This document shows positions 53,443-61,967 of a stretch of 64,000 bases of DNA, piece by piece; within the stretch, counting starts at the first letter, position 1; each line of letters begins with the position of its first letter. This stretch comes from Undibacterium paludis (GTDB lineage: Bacteria; Pseudomonadota; Gammaproteobacteria; Burkholderiales; Burkholderiaceae_D). The stretch covers positions 61,060 to 125,059 of the forward strand of contig NZ_JAKZHX010000018.1 of the NCBI RefSeq assembly GCF_022568815.1, given 5' to 3'. The notes below the pieces were generated by a model. That model ran no database searches. It was not told the DNA's origin and was given only the letters and a program-made list of their open reading frames with translations. Made by a program: the position numbers and the translations under genes.

Positions 53443-54174
53443 ATGACTCCAATGACTCCAGTATCGCCAGCGCGCCCGTCAGCCCTTTTGCAGGTTCTGC
53501 TCGTGGAAGATGATCCACTGATTGCCCATACTTTGGGTATGGGACTGCGTTTTGAAGGATTTTCATTGACCCCTGCCGCCAGTATCAAGGAAGCGCATGA
53601 GCAGCTTGCCAGGCATGATTTTGATGTCATGCTGCTTGACATAGGCCTGCCCGATGGTGATGGCATCAGCCTGTGCAGGAAATTGCGGCAAAGCCACCCT
53701 GGCACGGCGATATTGATCATCTCTGCCCTGAGCGACGAGCATACTGTCGTCACTGCATTTGATGTCGGTGCCGATGACTACATGCGCAAACCCTTTGGCT
53801 TGCAGGAACTCAGCACCCGCATGCGCCGCCAGCATTTGTTGCGGCAGACTGAAACGCGTCAGCGCAACAGCATCGCGTTTGGCCGCATACAGATGGACAG
53901 GGGGCGACGTACGGTCAGCATCGCCGGAACAGCCCTGCAATTGGGCAAGAAAGAATTCGATGTCCTGTTCTTGCTGGTGCAGGCGGGCGGTGACACGATT
54001 ACGCGCCAACAGATACTGGCCCAGTTTGACGGTGACAGCGCGATTTATGACCGCACCATCGATTCCCATCTCAGCCACCTGCGCCGCAAGCTGAAAGATG
54101 CTGGTGCCGATGAGCGCATTGTTGCCATATATGGCGTAGGCTACAAACTGGAGCTGGCCGGGAGTACCTTATGA
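53443..54174 (+). CDS. OmpR-family response regulator
   Basis: The likely start is the ATG at 53443 (243 residues), though 53425 (GTG) and 53452 are possible. The receiver domain has VLLVEDDPLIAHTLGMGLRF, the phospho-acceptor Asp in MLLDIGLPDGDG, and the Lys in YMRKPFG. A winged-helix output domain follows (LGKKEFDVLFLLVQAGGDTI, DRTIDSHLSHLRRKL). Its stop overlaps the kinase start (ATGA). Targets are unknown. Confidence 0.93.
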   Translation: MTPMTPVSPARPSALLQVLLVEDDPLIAHTLGMGLRFEGFSLTPAASIKEAHEQLARHDFDVMLLDIGLPDGDGISLCRKLRQSHPGTAILIISALSDEHTVVTAFDVGADDYMRKPFGLQELSTRMRRQHLLRQTETRQRNSIAFGRIQMDRGRRTVSIAGTALQLGKKEFDVLFLLVQAGGDTITRQQILAQFDGDSAIYDRTIDSHLSHLRRKLKDAGADERIVAIYGVGYKLELAGSTL

Positions 54175-55604
54175 GTCGTTCTTTATGGTGGCGATTTCTT
54201 GCAGTCAGCATTTTGTTTGCAGTGGGTCTGACAGCCATGTATCTGTTCATGTTGCGTGAAGTCACGGGCAAGTCTGGCGATGAAGTCCAGCGCAGCGTCT
54301 ATGTGTTCATTGCCCGTATCGTCGAAGAAAGCAGCTACGAAGAAGGAATGAAGAAGCTGCAGTCTTACCGGGCAGAGTCACCGGCCATCCCGCTGGAATT
54401 ATGGGTTGTTGATGGCAACAATAGCGTACTGGCCAGAAATACCGACGCTGCACCGCCGGTTACTTTGCTGCAAAGAGACAAGCCTGAACAGATTCATGAT
54501 GTCGTGGCGAGAGGGCGGTTTTTTTCAGGCAGTGCAGCCAGCGCCATTGTGCGTTTGCGGGCGGCGCAACCGGTTTATTTGCTGGTGCGTAATCCTGGCA
54601 CTCCTGCCAAGGGCACCTTCTTGACCATGACCTGGTTATTTTTGCTGACGGTGGTGGCAGCCATTTTACTGGGGCTGTTCATGCTGACTTTTTATCTGCG
54701 CGGACGTTCACAGGAAGCGCAAAAAGTCATACAGAGTATGGAGGCAGGTAATCTGTCCACCCGGTTTGCGACCGGCAGGCTCGATGCCATTGGTGGGTTG
54801 ATGGTGCATTTCAATTCCATGGCGGATGAGATAGAGCGGCTGGTTACCCGCTTGCAGGCAAACGAGCGCCTGCGGCGTGAAATGCTGCAAGAACTGGGGC
54901 ATGACCTGCGTACCCCTCTGACCAGCATGCGCGCCGCCGTGGACACTCTGGCGACGCATGGCGAAGCCATGACAGAAGCAGAGCGTGAAGAGTTTTTTGC
55001 CGTTATCAACAGTGAGATAGTTTATTTCACAAAATTGATTGATGACCTGTTTTTTATCGCCAGCATTGATGAGCCACGCTATCGCAAACAGCTCAACAGC
55101 CTGAACCTGCTTGAATTGCTGCGTACTGAATGCGCGAATACGCAGAATAGTTGCAACCAGCAAGGCGATGCCATCAGCTTTGTCATTGAGGATGATGTGG
55201 ATCATCAGGTCGTGAACGAAGCTGCACATGAGACCGTCATCATGCAGGGCGACGCCTTTCTTATCTCGCGCCTGTTTCGCAATGTGTTCGACAATGCTAT
55301 ACGCCATGCCAGGCAAGCTATCCGTGTGCGCGTTTCATCCGGGGATGGTGCGGTGATACTGGTGATTGAAGACGATGGCGCAGGCATGTCGCCGGCGGCC
55401 TTGCATAGTTATGGGCAAAGGCGCGAGCAACGCCTGTTCAACGCCATTGAACCCGGCAACAACAAGAATTTGTCGCTGGGGTTGGGCTCGGTCATCATCA
55501 AAACCATCGTAGAACTGCATGGCGGCCAGATGCTGGTGGAGAATGGCGATGCCGCCAGCACTTACCCTGGTACGCGCCTGCAGATCACTTTTCCGACGGC
55601 TTGA
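54171..55604 (+). CDS. sensor histidine kinase
   Basis: This 477-residue membrane kinase has TM1 (FLAVSILFAVGLTAMYLFML), a periplasmic sensor of about 110 residues, TM2 (WLFLLTVVAAILLGLFMLTF), a HAMP domain, the H-box ELGHDLRTPLTSM with the phospho-His, and a HATPase domain (NVFDNAIRHA, EDDGAGMSP, LGLGSVIIKTIVELHGG). It phosphorylates the regulator encoded just upstream. The signal is unknown. Confidence 0.94.
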   Translation: MSRSLWWRFLAVSILFAVGLTAMYLFMLREVTGKSGDEVQRSVYVFIARIVEESSYEEGMKKLQSYRAESPAIPLELWVVDGNNSVLARNTDAAPPVTLLQRDKPEQIHDVVARGRFFSGSAASAIVRLRAAQPVYLLVRNPGTPAKGTFLTMTWLFLLTVVAAILLGLFMLTFYLRGRSQEAQKVIQSMEAGNLSTRFATGRLDAIGGLMVHFNSMADEIERLVTRLQANERLRREMLQELGHDLRTPLTSMRAAVDTLATHGEAMTEAEREEFFAVINSEIVYFTKLIDDLFFIASIDEPRYRKQLNSLNLLELLRTECANTQNSCNQQGDAISFVIEDDVDHQVVNEAAHETVIMQGDAFLISRLFRNVFDNAIRHARQAIRVRVSSGDGAVILVIEDDGAGMSPAALHSYGQRREQRLFNAIEPGNNKNLSLGLGSVIIKTIVELHGGQMLVENGDAASTYPGTRLQITFPTA

Positions 55605-55619
55605 TCAGGACGTCGCAGC

Positions 55620-56711
55620 TCAGGACGTCGCCGCTGCCAGCAGATCGAGCGCCTTGCGCAGGACGACGTTGTCAGTGTTGAGCAGGTTATCGCCTACATA
55701 CCATTCCAGCATACAGCTGTCTGGCAGGGCAGTGTGGGTGGCATGATTGAACAGCCAGATACCTTGCTCTTGCGCGATGCGGTTACGGATGGCAATTGCG
55801 CGGTCTTTGTCGACCGGTAAATGCAGGTGCAGCATGTTGCATTGTGGTGCTGCCGGATTGACTTTGAATTGCGGGTATTGAGCCAGCAAGGTGTAAAGCT
55901 CGCGGGTGCGTGCCAGGCAGGCGGGCAGGGCAGCCAGTCTTTCATCAAACTGCATCGCTGCTGCCACCACATAAGGGCTGCGCCGGTACACGCTGCCACC
56001 CTGCCTGTGCATCCAGGCCTTCGCTTTGGCAATGAATTCGGTGCTACCCAGCAGCATGGCGCCACCCAGGCCGCCTATGCCTTTGTAGAAAGACACATAG
56101 GCAGTATCGAATCCTCTGGCGACTTCCGCCAGGCTGCGACCATAGCCTGTCGCGGCTTCCCACAGGCGTGCGCCGTCCATATGCAGGTGGATGTCGTTGT
56201 CGCGACAATGCTGCTTGATAGTTTCCAGTTCATCCCAGTCCGGCAATTGCCCGCCTATTTCCCGCATGGGCAATTCATACTGGACTGCCGCCAGCTTGTC
56301 TGAAATGGCCTGGAGGTCCTTCAGATTCCAGGGCCGGTGCGGATTGCCTATTTTCAAGGCATGGAAATGTCCAAGCAACTGGTAATTGCTGTTTTCGTGG
56401 ACGAGTATGTGCGAACTGGCGTGCAGGGCGACCAATGAGTTGCCTCTTTCTTCGCAAGCAAGGCGCAGGGCTGTCACCTGCGTCATGGTGCCGGTGATGC
56501 AAAACAGGCCAGCCTCCATACCGAGCAGGGTAGCGACTTTGTGTTCAAAAGCCTGTACCAGTTCACCTTCACCGTAGCTGTCATGCTCGATTTGATGTTC
56601 TTCACACCAGGCCGCCATGCGGCTGAAGGTTTGTGCCGGCGTCAGTGCCAGGTGGCCTGGCAGGGTGGTGTGGCAGCTTGATTTCAAGGCGAGTATTTCT
56701 GCATCGGTCAT
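55620..56711 (-). CDS. threonine aldolase family PLP enzyme
   Basis: This 363-residue fold-type I PLP protein has FCITGTMTQVTALRLACEE, HLHMDGARLWEAATGYG (with the PLP-binding Asp) and the Schiff-base Lys in YVSFYKGIGGLGGAM. These match low-specificity threonine aldolases or the wider beta-eliminating lyase group. It would cleave threonine to glycine and acetaldehyde. It converges with the kinase gene (15-base gap) and diverges from the M14 peptidase gene. Confidence 0.88.
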   Translation of the reverse strand: MTDAEILALKSSCHTTLPGHLALTPAQTFSRMAAWCEEHQIEHDSYGEGELVQAFEHKVATLLGMEAGLFCITGTMTQVTALRLACEERGNSLVALHASSHILVHENSNYQLLGHFHALKIGNPHRPWNLKDLQAISDKLAAVQYELPMREIGGQLPDWDELETIKQHCRDNDIHLHMDGARLWEAATGYGRSLAEVARGFDTAYVSFYKGIGGLGGAMLLGSTEFIAKAKAWMHRQGGSVYRRSPYVVAAAMQFDERLAALPACLARTRELYTLLAQYPQFKVNPAAPQCNMLHLHLPVDKDRAIAIRNRIAQEQGIWLFNHATHTALPDSCMLEWYVGDNLLNTDNVVLRKALDLLAAATS

Positions 56712-56739
56712 GGAAACTCCGGCAATTGTTGTTCTATGT

Positions 56740-56771
56740 TGTCAGAAGAATCAATTTGTTTCAATCTGACA
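56740..56771. promoter_or_regulatory. inverted repeat between threonine aldolase and M14 genes
   Basis: TGTCAGA (56740-56746) and TCTGACA (56765-56771) are separated by 18 A/T-rich bases in a 130-base divergent region. It may be an operator; no regulator gene is adjacent. Confidence 0.4.
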
Positions 56772-56842
56772 TGCTTATGTCATGTTGCAATTATTACTTG
56801 TAAGCTAAAATTCCACACTACAATACTTTTTTGGTGCGTAAC

Positions 56843-58552
56843 ATGGCAACAGCGTCCGCCAACCCGGCAAAATTCATTACCCCCTACGAGGCAGGTAATC
56901 AAAACCAGACCACGACCTGGGAAGCCTGTATACAGTTTTACCAGCAGCTGGCTGCAAGTTTCCCTGGCATCTTGCAGTTTGCTCAGATCGGTGTATCCGA
57001 CAGCGGCAGGCCCATCCATGCCGGCATCATCACTGCTGACGGCGTGTTTGACCGCGACCGCATCAGGCAGGAGCAGCGTCCGGTTTTTTTCAATAATAAT
57101 GGCATACACCCCGGTGAGCCAGAAGGCATTGATGCCTGCATGGTTCTGGTGCGTGACTTTTGCATTGAGCCTGAGCGCCTTGCTGCGCTGGGCCGTACCG
57201 TGTTTCTGTTCATCCCGGTCTACAATGTTGATGGTTGTGTCAACCGGCAAAATACTTCCCGCGTCAACCAGGATGGGCCTGAGCTGTTTGGCTTTCGCGG
57301 CAATAGCCTGCATCTGGACCTGAACCGTGATTTCATCAAATGCGATAGCGAAAACGCCCAGGTTTTCAACCGTTTCTTCAGTGACTGGAGTCCTGATGTG
57401 ATGGTCGATACCCATACCTCGAACGGGGCTGACTATCACTACACCATGACCCTGATTCAGACCCAGGCCGACAAACTGGGCAATGGCCTGGGCCCTTTCC
57501 TGCGCCATACCATGTTGCCGGCGATTTATGCCGATATGCAGCAACGCGGCTGGCCTACCTGCCCGTATGTCAACCCGGTCCAGGATATCCCTGACCATGG
57601 CATAGAAGATTTTCTGGAAACGCCGCGTTTTTCCACCGGCTACGCGGCCCTGCATCACACCATAGGTTTCATGCCCGAAACCCATATGTTGAAGCCTTTT
57701 GCTGACCGCTATGCGTCCATGCGCGCCCTGGTTGAAAGCGTGCTGGCGTTTACTGTCGCCAATGCGGCAGGTATCCAGCAATTGCGTGCAGAGGCGAGAC
57801 AGGCGGTTGCCAGCAGCCGGCAAATTGCCGTGCACTGGGTGGCCGACCATGGCAAGCCATCCAGCTTTTTGTTCAAGGGGTATCAGGCAGTGTACAAGCC
57901 CAGTGTCATTGGCAATTACCAGCGCCTGTCCTATGACCGCAGCCAGCCTTGGGAAAAGGCTATCCCTTACTTTGACCATTTTGTGCCTGACATCAGCATA
58001 GAACGCTCGCAAGCCTACCTGATACCGCAGGCATGGCGCGCAGTGATTGAACGCCTGCAATGGAATGGCGTGCAGCTTGAAAGACTGGACAGCGACACTG
58101 AGCTGACCGTGCAGACCTACCATATACAGTCGGTATCATCACGTCCGAATGCGTATGAAGGTCATCTGTTCCATGATCAGGTGGAATTGCAAACCCGTAC
58201 TGAGACTCTGCATGTTCATGCCGGTGATTATCTGCTCAGACTGGATCAGCCACAGGCCAGGTATGCCATCGAAACCCTGGAGCCACAAGCGCATGACAGT
58301 TATTTCCGCTGGGGGTTTTTCAATAGCGTGCTGGAAAAGAAAGAAGCTTATTCCGATTATGTGTTTGAAGACACGGCCGGCGAACTATTGCGAAGTGAGC
58401 CTGAACTCAGGCTGGCGTTTGAACAATGGAAGCAGGCAAACCCTGATCTGTTGAATAATCAACAGGCTGTACTTGATTTTATCTTTAGTCATTGTGCCCG
58501 ATTCAAGGAACCGGAATGGCGTCGTTACCCAGTGTTGCGTTTAATGCAATAG
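56843..58552 (+). CDS. M14 family zinc carboxypeptidase
   Basis: The ATG at 56843 (569 residues) is preferred over a TTG at 56831. An M14 peptidase domain fills residues ~30-310: the zinc HxxE in NNNGIHPGEPEG, the Arg/Asn block HLDLNRDFIK and the zinc His in MVDTHTSNGADYHY. The last ~250 residues are an unknown C-terminal extension. No signal peptide is visible. It ends 100 bases before the first borosin-like precursor gene on the same strand, so a role in trimming the peptide is conceivable. A separate promoter in the gap argues for partial independence. Confidence 0.87.
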   Translation: MATASANPAKFITPYEAGNQNQTTTWEACIQFYQQLAASFPGILQFAQIGVSDSGRPIHAGIITADGVFDRDRIRQEQRPVFFNNNGIHPGEPEGIDACMVLVRDFCIEPERLAALGRTVFLFIPVYNVDGCVNRQNTSRVNQDGPELFGFRGNSLHLDLNRDFIKCDSENAQVFNRFFSDWSPDVMVDTHTSNGADYHYTMTLIQTQADKLGNGLGPFLRHTMLPAIYADMQQRGWPTCPYVNPVQDIPDHGIEDFLETPRFSTGYAALHHTIGFMPETHMLKPFADRYASMRALVESVLAFTVANAAGIQQLRAEARQAVASSRQIAVHWVADHGKPSSFLFKGYQAVYKPSVIGNYQRLSYDRSQPWEKAIPYFDHFVPDISIERSQAYLIPQAWRAVIERLQWNGVQLERLDSDTELTVQTYHIQSVSSRPNAYEGHLFHDQVELQTRTETLHVHAGDYLLRLDQPQARYAIETLEPQAHDSYFRWGFFNSVLEKKEAYSDYVFEDTAGELLRSEPELRLAFEQWKQANPDLLNNQQAVLDFIFSHCARFKEPEWRRYPVLRLMQ

Positions 58553-58563
58553 TTCTTTGAAAA

Positions 58564-58590
58564 TTGTTACAACTTTTACAGAATCATAAT
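58564..58590 (+). promoter_or_regulatory. possible sigma-70 promoter of borosin-like precursor 1
   Basis: TTGTTA (58564-58569) and CATAAT (58585-58590) with a 15-base spacer, or TAATAG with 17, lie 65-90 bases before the start codon. A precursor 5' leader of normal length would result. Confidence 0.4.
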
Positions 58591-58653
58591 AGAATTCTCA
58601 CTAGTATTACCTCCGTTTCATAACCGAAGAAAGTTAATTGAAAGGTAAATCAA

Positions 58654-58875
58654 ATGTCTAAATTACTTGAGTACTTGAATACTTTGGATAAAGATGCAGG
58701 CGCATTGGCTTCGCATAGAAGCGATCCACAGGCCGCTATGGGTAGTTTTGGTTTGACTGGCGAAGAACAGGCTGCTGTTTTGTCTGGCGACAAAGCCGCA
58801 GTGGCCGGTATCGTCGGGATCTCGGCGGATGAATTGCCAGCGATTGACTCTGTTGAAACTACGCCAAATCCGTAA
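58654..58875 (+). CDS. split-borosin-type precursor peptide 1 (LigA-like leader)
   Basis: This 73-residue peptide begins MSKLLEYLNTLDKDAGALAS. A LigA-like helical domain is typified by the HRSDPQAAMGSFGLTGEEQ block and LSGDKAAV, the style of borosin-binding domains of split borosin precursors such as SonA. It ends DELPAIDSVETTPNP, the likely core region. A gapless alignment with the peptide at 60768 gives 26 identical positions of 73, including AIDS(V/I)E near the end. A good AAAGG site precedes the ATG. A methyltransferase of the matching family is encoded 2.3 kb downstream. Alternative: a stand-alone LigA-like protein of unknown role. Confidence 0.8.
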   Translation: MSKLLEYLNTLDKDAGALASHRSDPQAAMGSFGLTGEEQAAVLSGDKAAVAGIVGISADELPAIDSVETTPNP

Positions 58876-58902
58876 GACGCGATCAGGCAATTGGCATATT
58901 CA

Positions 58903-60663
58903 ATGAACTTCCGGCACATTAAGAATCTTGTCTTAGCGATACTGCTTGCTGCCGGAAGTGCTGTACCACTGCATGTCCATGCCCGGGATGCAAAAGCCGC
59001 TGAAGACCTGTTTACGCAGGCTGGTAAAGAGATCAAGATATCCCCGGAAAAAACTGCCGAGACCCTGGCAAAACTCGAAGAGTTACGTCCTTCATTTACG
59101 ACCGTACAAAGAGACCGTCACTTGCTGTTGAGTGCATCAGTACTCGGTTATCGAGGGCGGCACAAAGAACGTGTGGAACTGGTGCGCGCCAATATTGACC
59201 AGGTGGTTGATCCTGATTACCGCGTGCGGCTCCTGTATCAGTTGTCGGCTGGTTATACCCAGCTTGGCGAATATGAAAATGCCCTGGTCGCGATGAATCA
59301 GGGTATTTTGCTCTTGCCCAAGCTGACCAACCAGATTGCAAAGATGGATACTTTGCAGGCTGCGATCACTTTACATAATTCCTTGCGTGCCTACGATGAA
59401 GCACACGCCTATTCTGAGCGCCTGGTTGAAATCGGCAAGGAAGATGAACATACCAGCGTCACCTGCGTAGGCTTTGCTGACCAGGTGGAAATCAACCTGT
59501 TGCGGGGAGAGCGGCAACGCGCCCGCTCCATGCTGCCCGACGCCATCAAGATTTGTGAAGAACGCGGCGCAACCGTGATTGTGCAGATATTGCGCTCACT
59601 TGCTGCCATTGACCTGATTGATTCTGGCAATTACCTGCAAGGCAAAGGGGCAGGTATCCAGTTGCTGTCTGAATTTTTGGAAGTGAACAAAAGTTCAGAT
59701 TACCGTACCCAGCTTGAAGAGGCACTGGCGCGCGCATTTCTCAATACCGGTAATCTTGAACAGGCCGAGCGTTATGGCCTGCTTGCCTATCAGCATGCGA
59801 AAAGCGGCAATGCTGTTCAGTTGATGGAAAAGACTGCCGAAACCATGGCCGGCATCAAGCGGGCACAGACACAATTTGGTGCTGCGCTTGAATACTACGA
59901 GGCTGCGCTGGTATTGAAAAATCGTGTGCTGGATGACCAGTTGCACAAGAACCTGGCATTCCAGCGTGTCAAATTTGATACCCAGGATAAGTCCAATCAA
60001 CTGAATCTGCTTGAGCAGAAAAACAAGATTCTTGCGGTTGAACGCGAACTGGAAAAGAAAAATAACCAGAACCTGTTACTGGCCATTGCCCTGGTAGCTG
60101 CCATCCTGGTGTTGTTGACGCTGTGGCTGATCAAGACCCTGCAGCAAAAAAACCAGTTCAAGGAATATTCACAGACAGACGGCCTGACACAGGCATCCAA
60201 TCGCATGCATTTCATGGTTAGTGCGAATGAGGCGTTCAAGATGCGTAGCGGCAGCATGAGCATTATTTTGTTCGACATGGATTTATTCAAGAATATCAAT
60301 GATTCTTATGGACATGCAACGGGTGACTGGGTGCTGAAGTCAGTCAGTGAAACTGTCAAAACGCATTTGCGCAAAGTGGATTTGTTCGGGCGTCTGGGTG
60401 GTGAAGAATTCGGTATCTGCATGCCGGAATCGACCCAGGCTTCGGCCTTGCAGTTGGCAGAACGCTGCCGCATGGCGATCGCCATGATAGACACCGCGCC
60501 GAGCGGACATGTGTTTGCCCTGTCGGCCAGTTTCGGCGTCGCCACCGTAGACAGCAATGGCCTGACCAGTTTCGAATCCACTTTGGAAGCGGCCGACAGG
60601 GCGCTCTACAGCTCAAAAGCTGAAGGCAGAAATTGCGTCAATGTGTTTCGTCAAGTGGCATAA
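58903..60663 (+). CDS. membrane TPR-sensor diguanylate cyclase (GGDEF)
   Basis: I use the ATG at 58903 (586 residues); a TTG at 58891 is also in frame. A signal-like segment (LVLAILLAAGSAVPLHVHA) precedes a ~350-residue periplasmic region of TPR-like helices (YQLSAGYTQLGEYENALVAM, FLNTGNLEQAERYGLLAY). A coiled coil, one membrane helix (LLLAIALVAAILVLLTLWLI) and a GGDEF domain follow, with an active-site GGEEF and an RKVD inhibitory-site motif five residues before it. It should make c-di-GMP in response to an envelope signal and be product-inhibited. It lies 27 bases after precursor 1 and 104 before precursor 2. Confidence 0.93.
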   Translation: MNFRHIKNLVLAILLAAGSAVPLHVHARDAKAAEDLFTQAGKEIKISPEKTAETLAKLEELRPSFTTVQRDRHLLLSASVLGYRGRHKERVELVRANIDQVVDPDYRVRLLYQLSAGYTQLGEYENALVAMNQGILLLPKLTNQIAKMDTLQAAITLHNSLRAYDEAHAYSERLVEIGKEDEHTSVTCVGFADQVEINLLRGERQRARSMLPDAIKICEERGATVIVQILRSLAAIDLIDSGNYLQGKGAGIQLLSEFLEVNKSSDYRTQLEEALARAFLNTGNLEQAERYGLLAYQHAKSGNAVQLMEKTAETMAGIKRAQTQFGAALEYYEAALVLKNRVLDDQLHKNLAFQRVKFDTQDKSNQLNLLEQKNKILAVERELEKKNNQNLLLAIALVAAILVLLTLWLIKTLQQKNQFKEYSQTDGLTQASNRMHFMVSANEAFKMRSGSMSIILFDMDLFKNINDSYGHATGDWVLKSVSETVKTHLRKVDLFGRLGGEEFGICMPESTQASALQLAERCRMAIAMIDTAPSGHVFALSASFGVATVDSNGLTSFESTLEAADRALYSSKAEGRNCVNVFRQVA

Positions 60664-60665
60664 TG

Positions 60666-60695
60666 TTGTAAATTAAATATTTTTTCGAATAATAT
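60666..60695 (+). promoter_or_regulatory. possible promoter of precursor 2
   Basis: TTGTAA (60666-60671) and TAATAT (60690-60695) with an 18-base A/T-rich spacer start just after the GGDEF stop. This would allow precursor 2 and the methyltransferase to be made without the cyclase. Confidence 0.4.
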
Positions 60696-60767
60696 TTCCC
60701 AGTCGTAAGAAAAAGCATAGAATCAGTTTCGGTAGTTCCTTAAACTTTACTGATCTGGAAGGTAAAT

Positions 60768-60992
60768 ATGCCACCTATACTCAATTATCTAAATATGATG
60801 GACAAAAGCGCTGATCACTTGCAGGCGCACAGAAACGATCCGAGGCGAACGACCAAAGAATTCGGCTTGTCGCCCACTGAGCAGATCCTGATCATCAATG
60901 GTGACAGGCAAAAAATAGCAGAATACCTGGACTTGCCATTCAGGGATTTTGACGCTATTGATTCTATTGAGGACATACAGATAGGCTATTGA
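60768..60992 (+). CDS. split-borosin-type precursor peptide 2 (LigA-like leader)
   Basis: This 74-residue peptide begins MPPILNYLNMMDKSADHLQA and shares the HRxDP, FGLSPTEQ and NGDRQKIAEYL leader blocks with the peptide at 58654. It ends FDAIDSIEDIQIGY. The last ~15 residues carry Ile-rich text (IDSIEDIQIGY) like the hydrophobic cores methylated in known split borosins. GGAAGGTAAAT precedes the ATG; precursor 1 has the similar GAAAGGTAAAT. The methyltransferase gene follows by 135 bases. No Cys or Ser/Thr-rich core of lanthipeptide type is present. Confidence 0.82.
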   Translation: MPPILNYLNMMDKSADHLQAHRNDPRRTTKEFGLSPTEQILIINGDRQKIAEYLDLPFRDFDAIDSIEDIQIGY

Positions 60993-61066
60993 TTGATGGC
61001 AATGAACGAGCGCTCGGGTTTGTACTCACTAGCCATTGCTGCAGACGGTTCGCCTGTTAATCGAAA

Positions 61067-61098
61067 AAAGTTCTAGTCCTGTGACTACAGGAACTTTT
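61067..61098 (+). terminator. stem-loop between precursor 2 and the methyltransferase gene
   Basis: AAAAGTTC pairs with GAACTTTT around a four-base bulge (TAGT) and an inner CCTGT/ACAGG stem; the strand continues ATTTATTT. It looks like a leaky terminator or a 3'-end stabiliser that would keep precursor transcripts above enzyme transcripts. Confidence 0.6.
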
Positions 61099-61127
61099 AT
61101 TTATTTGGCTTATTTAGATAATCATTC

Positions 61128-61967
61128 ATGAAAATCAAGAAACAAGGGTCACTAGTTTGCGTAGGTACTGGCATGCGCATGGGCGGTCAATTGACCCCCA
61201 TAGCACAAAGCTATATCGAAAATTTTGATGTCGTGGTGGCGGCGATCCCGAATATTTTCACGCGCAAGTGGTTGATGGGCGTAGCTAAAGAATATATATG
61301 CCTCAATGATTACTATGCCGACATGCGCGAAGATGGTAAAAATCGCCGTAATACCTACCGCCGCATGGCCGATACCATTCTGGCAGAAATGCGCTCAGGT
61401 AAAAGGGTGTGCGCCGCGTTTTACGGGCATCCCGGTATTTTTGCCTGCATTTCACATATGGCCATTGCTGACGCCAGGGCAGAAGGCTATGAGGCGCACA
61501 TGGAGCCCGGTATTTCTGCTCTGGATTGTCTGGTCGCTGATCTGGGTATAGACCCGGGCACACGCGGCATGCAGTCCATGGAATCCACACAGTTCATGAT
61601 TTATCAGCGCAATATTGACCCGACGTCATTGCTGATCCTGTGGCAGCCAGGCATAGCAGGTGAACTGGCATTGAAGAAACTGGAAACCAACGAAGAATAC
61701 CTGCAAGTGCTGGTCGACAAATTGACTCGGACCTATCCACCAGAACATGAGGTCTACCTGTATGAGGCAGCTACTGACCCGCTGGAAAAAGCACGGATTG
61801 ACAAACTCCAGCTCAAGGATTTGCCCAGGGCATTTTTAAAGCAGATCACCACGCTGGTAATACCAGCAGCGCAAGATTTGCAAAAGGATCAGAGTATCAT
61901 CGACCAGCTTGATGCAATTACGGCCAGAAGACAGAGTGCAAGGGGTGAAATGGCTGAGCAGGCATAA
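61128..61967 (+). CDS. borosin-type peptide alpha-N-methyltransferase (tetrapyrrole methylase family)
   Basis: This 279-residue protein has the SAM-binding start GSLVCVGTGMRMGGQLTPIA, then SYIENFDVVV. Blocks that match borosin methyltransferases follow: DGKNRRNTYRRMADTILAEM, AAFYGHPGIFACISHMAIA, ARAEGYEAHMEPGISALDCL and ADLGIDPGTRG. By comparison with OphMA from memory, Arg73, Tyr77 and Tyr99 correspond to its catalytic Arg72, Tyr76 and Tyr98. The family methylates peptide backbone nitrogens of a leader-bound precursor. The small paralogous peptides encoded upstream are the probable substrates, as in the SonM-SonA system. Ordinary cobalamin or siroheme methylation is unlikely since those genes are absent. 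Confidence 0.88.
   Translation: MKIKKQGSLVCVGTGMRMGGQLTPIAQSYIENFDVVVAAIPNIFTRKWLMGVAKEYICLNDYYADMREDGKNRRNTYRRMADTILAEMRSGKRVCAAFYGHPGIFACISHMAIADARAEGYEAHMEPGISALDCLVADLGIDPGTRGMQSMESTQFMIYQRNIDPTSLLILWQPGIAGELALKKLETNEEYLQVLVDKLTRTYPPEHEVYLYEAATDPLEKARIDKLQLKDLPRAFLKQITTLVIPAAQDLQKDQSIIDQLDAITARRQSARGEMAEQA

Noticed and set aside
55606..55636. Direct repeat of CAGGACGTCGC between the kinase and threonine aldolase genes
   Set aside because: Two short copies partly inside coding sequence; no sign of an attachment site or mobile element.
56780..58123. 447-codon minus-strand open frame opposite the M14 gene
   Set aside because: It overlaps a clear M14 carboxypeptidase with zinc motifs; the antisense product is low in known motifs and lacks a start context.
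58654..60992. The two small peptides as subunits of a LigAB ring-cleaving dioxygenase
   Set aside because: No LigB-type catalytic subunit is present, the peptides lack metal ligands, and they sit beside a borosin-type methyltransferase; the LigA label is a known annotation for borosin leader domains.
61128..61967. Cobalamin or siroheme methyltransferase annotation
   Set aside because: The fold family is the same, but the specific blocks match borosin enzymes, and no corrin or siroheme genes are nearby while LigA-like peptides are.
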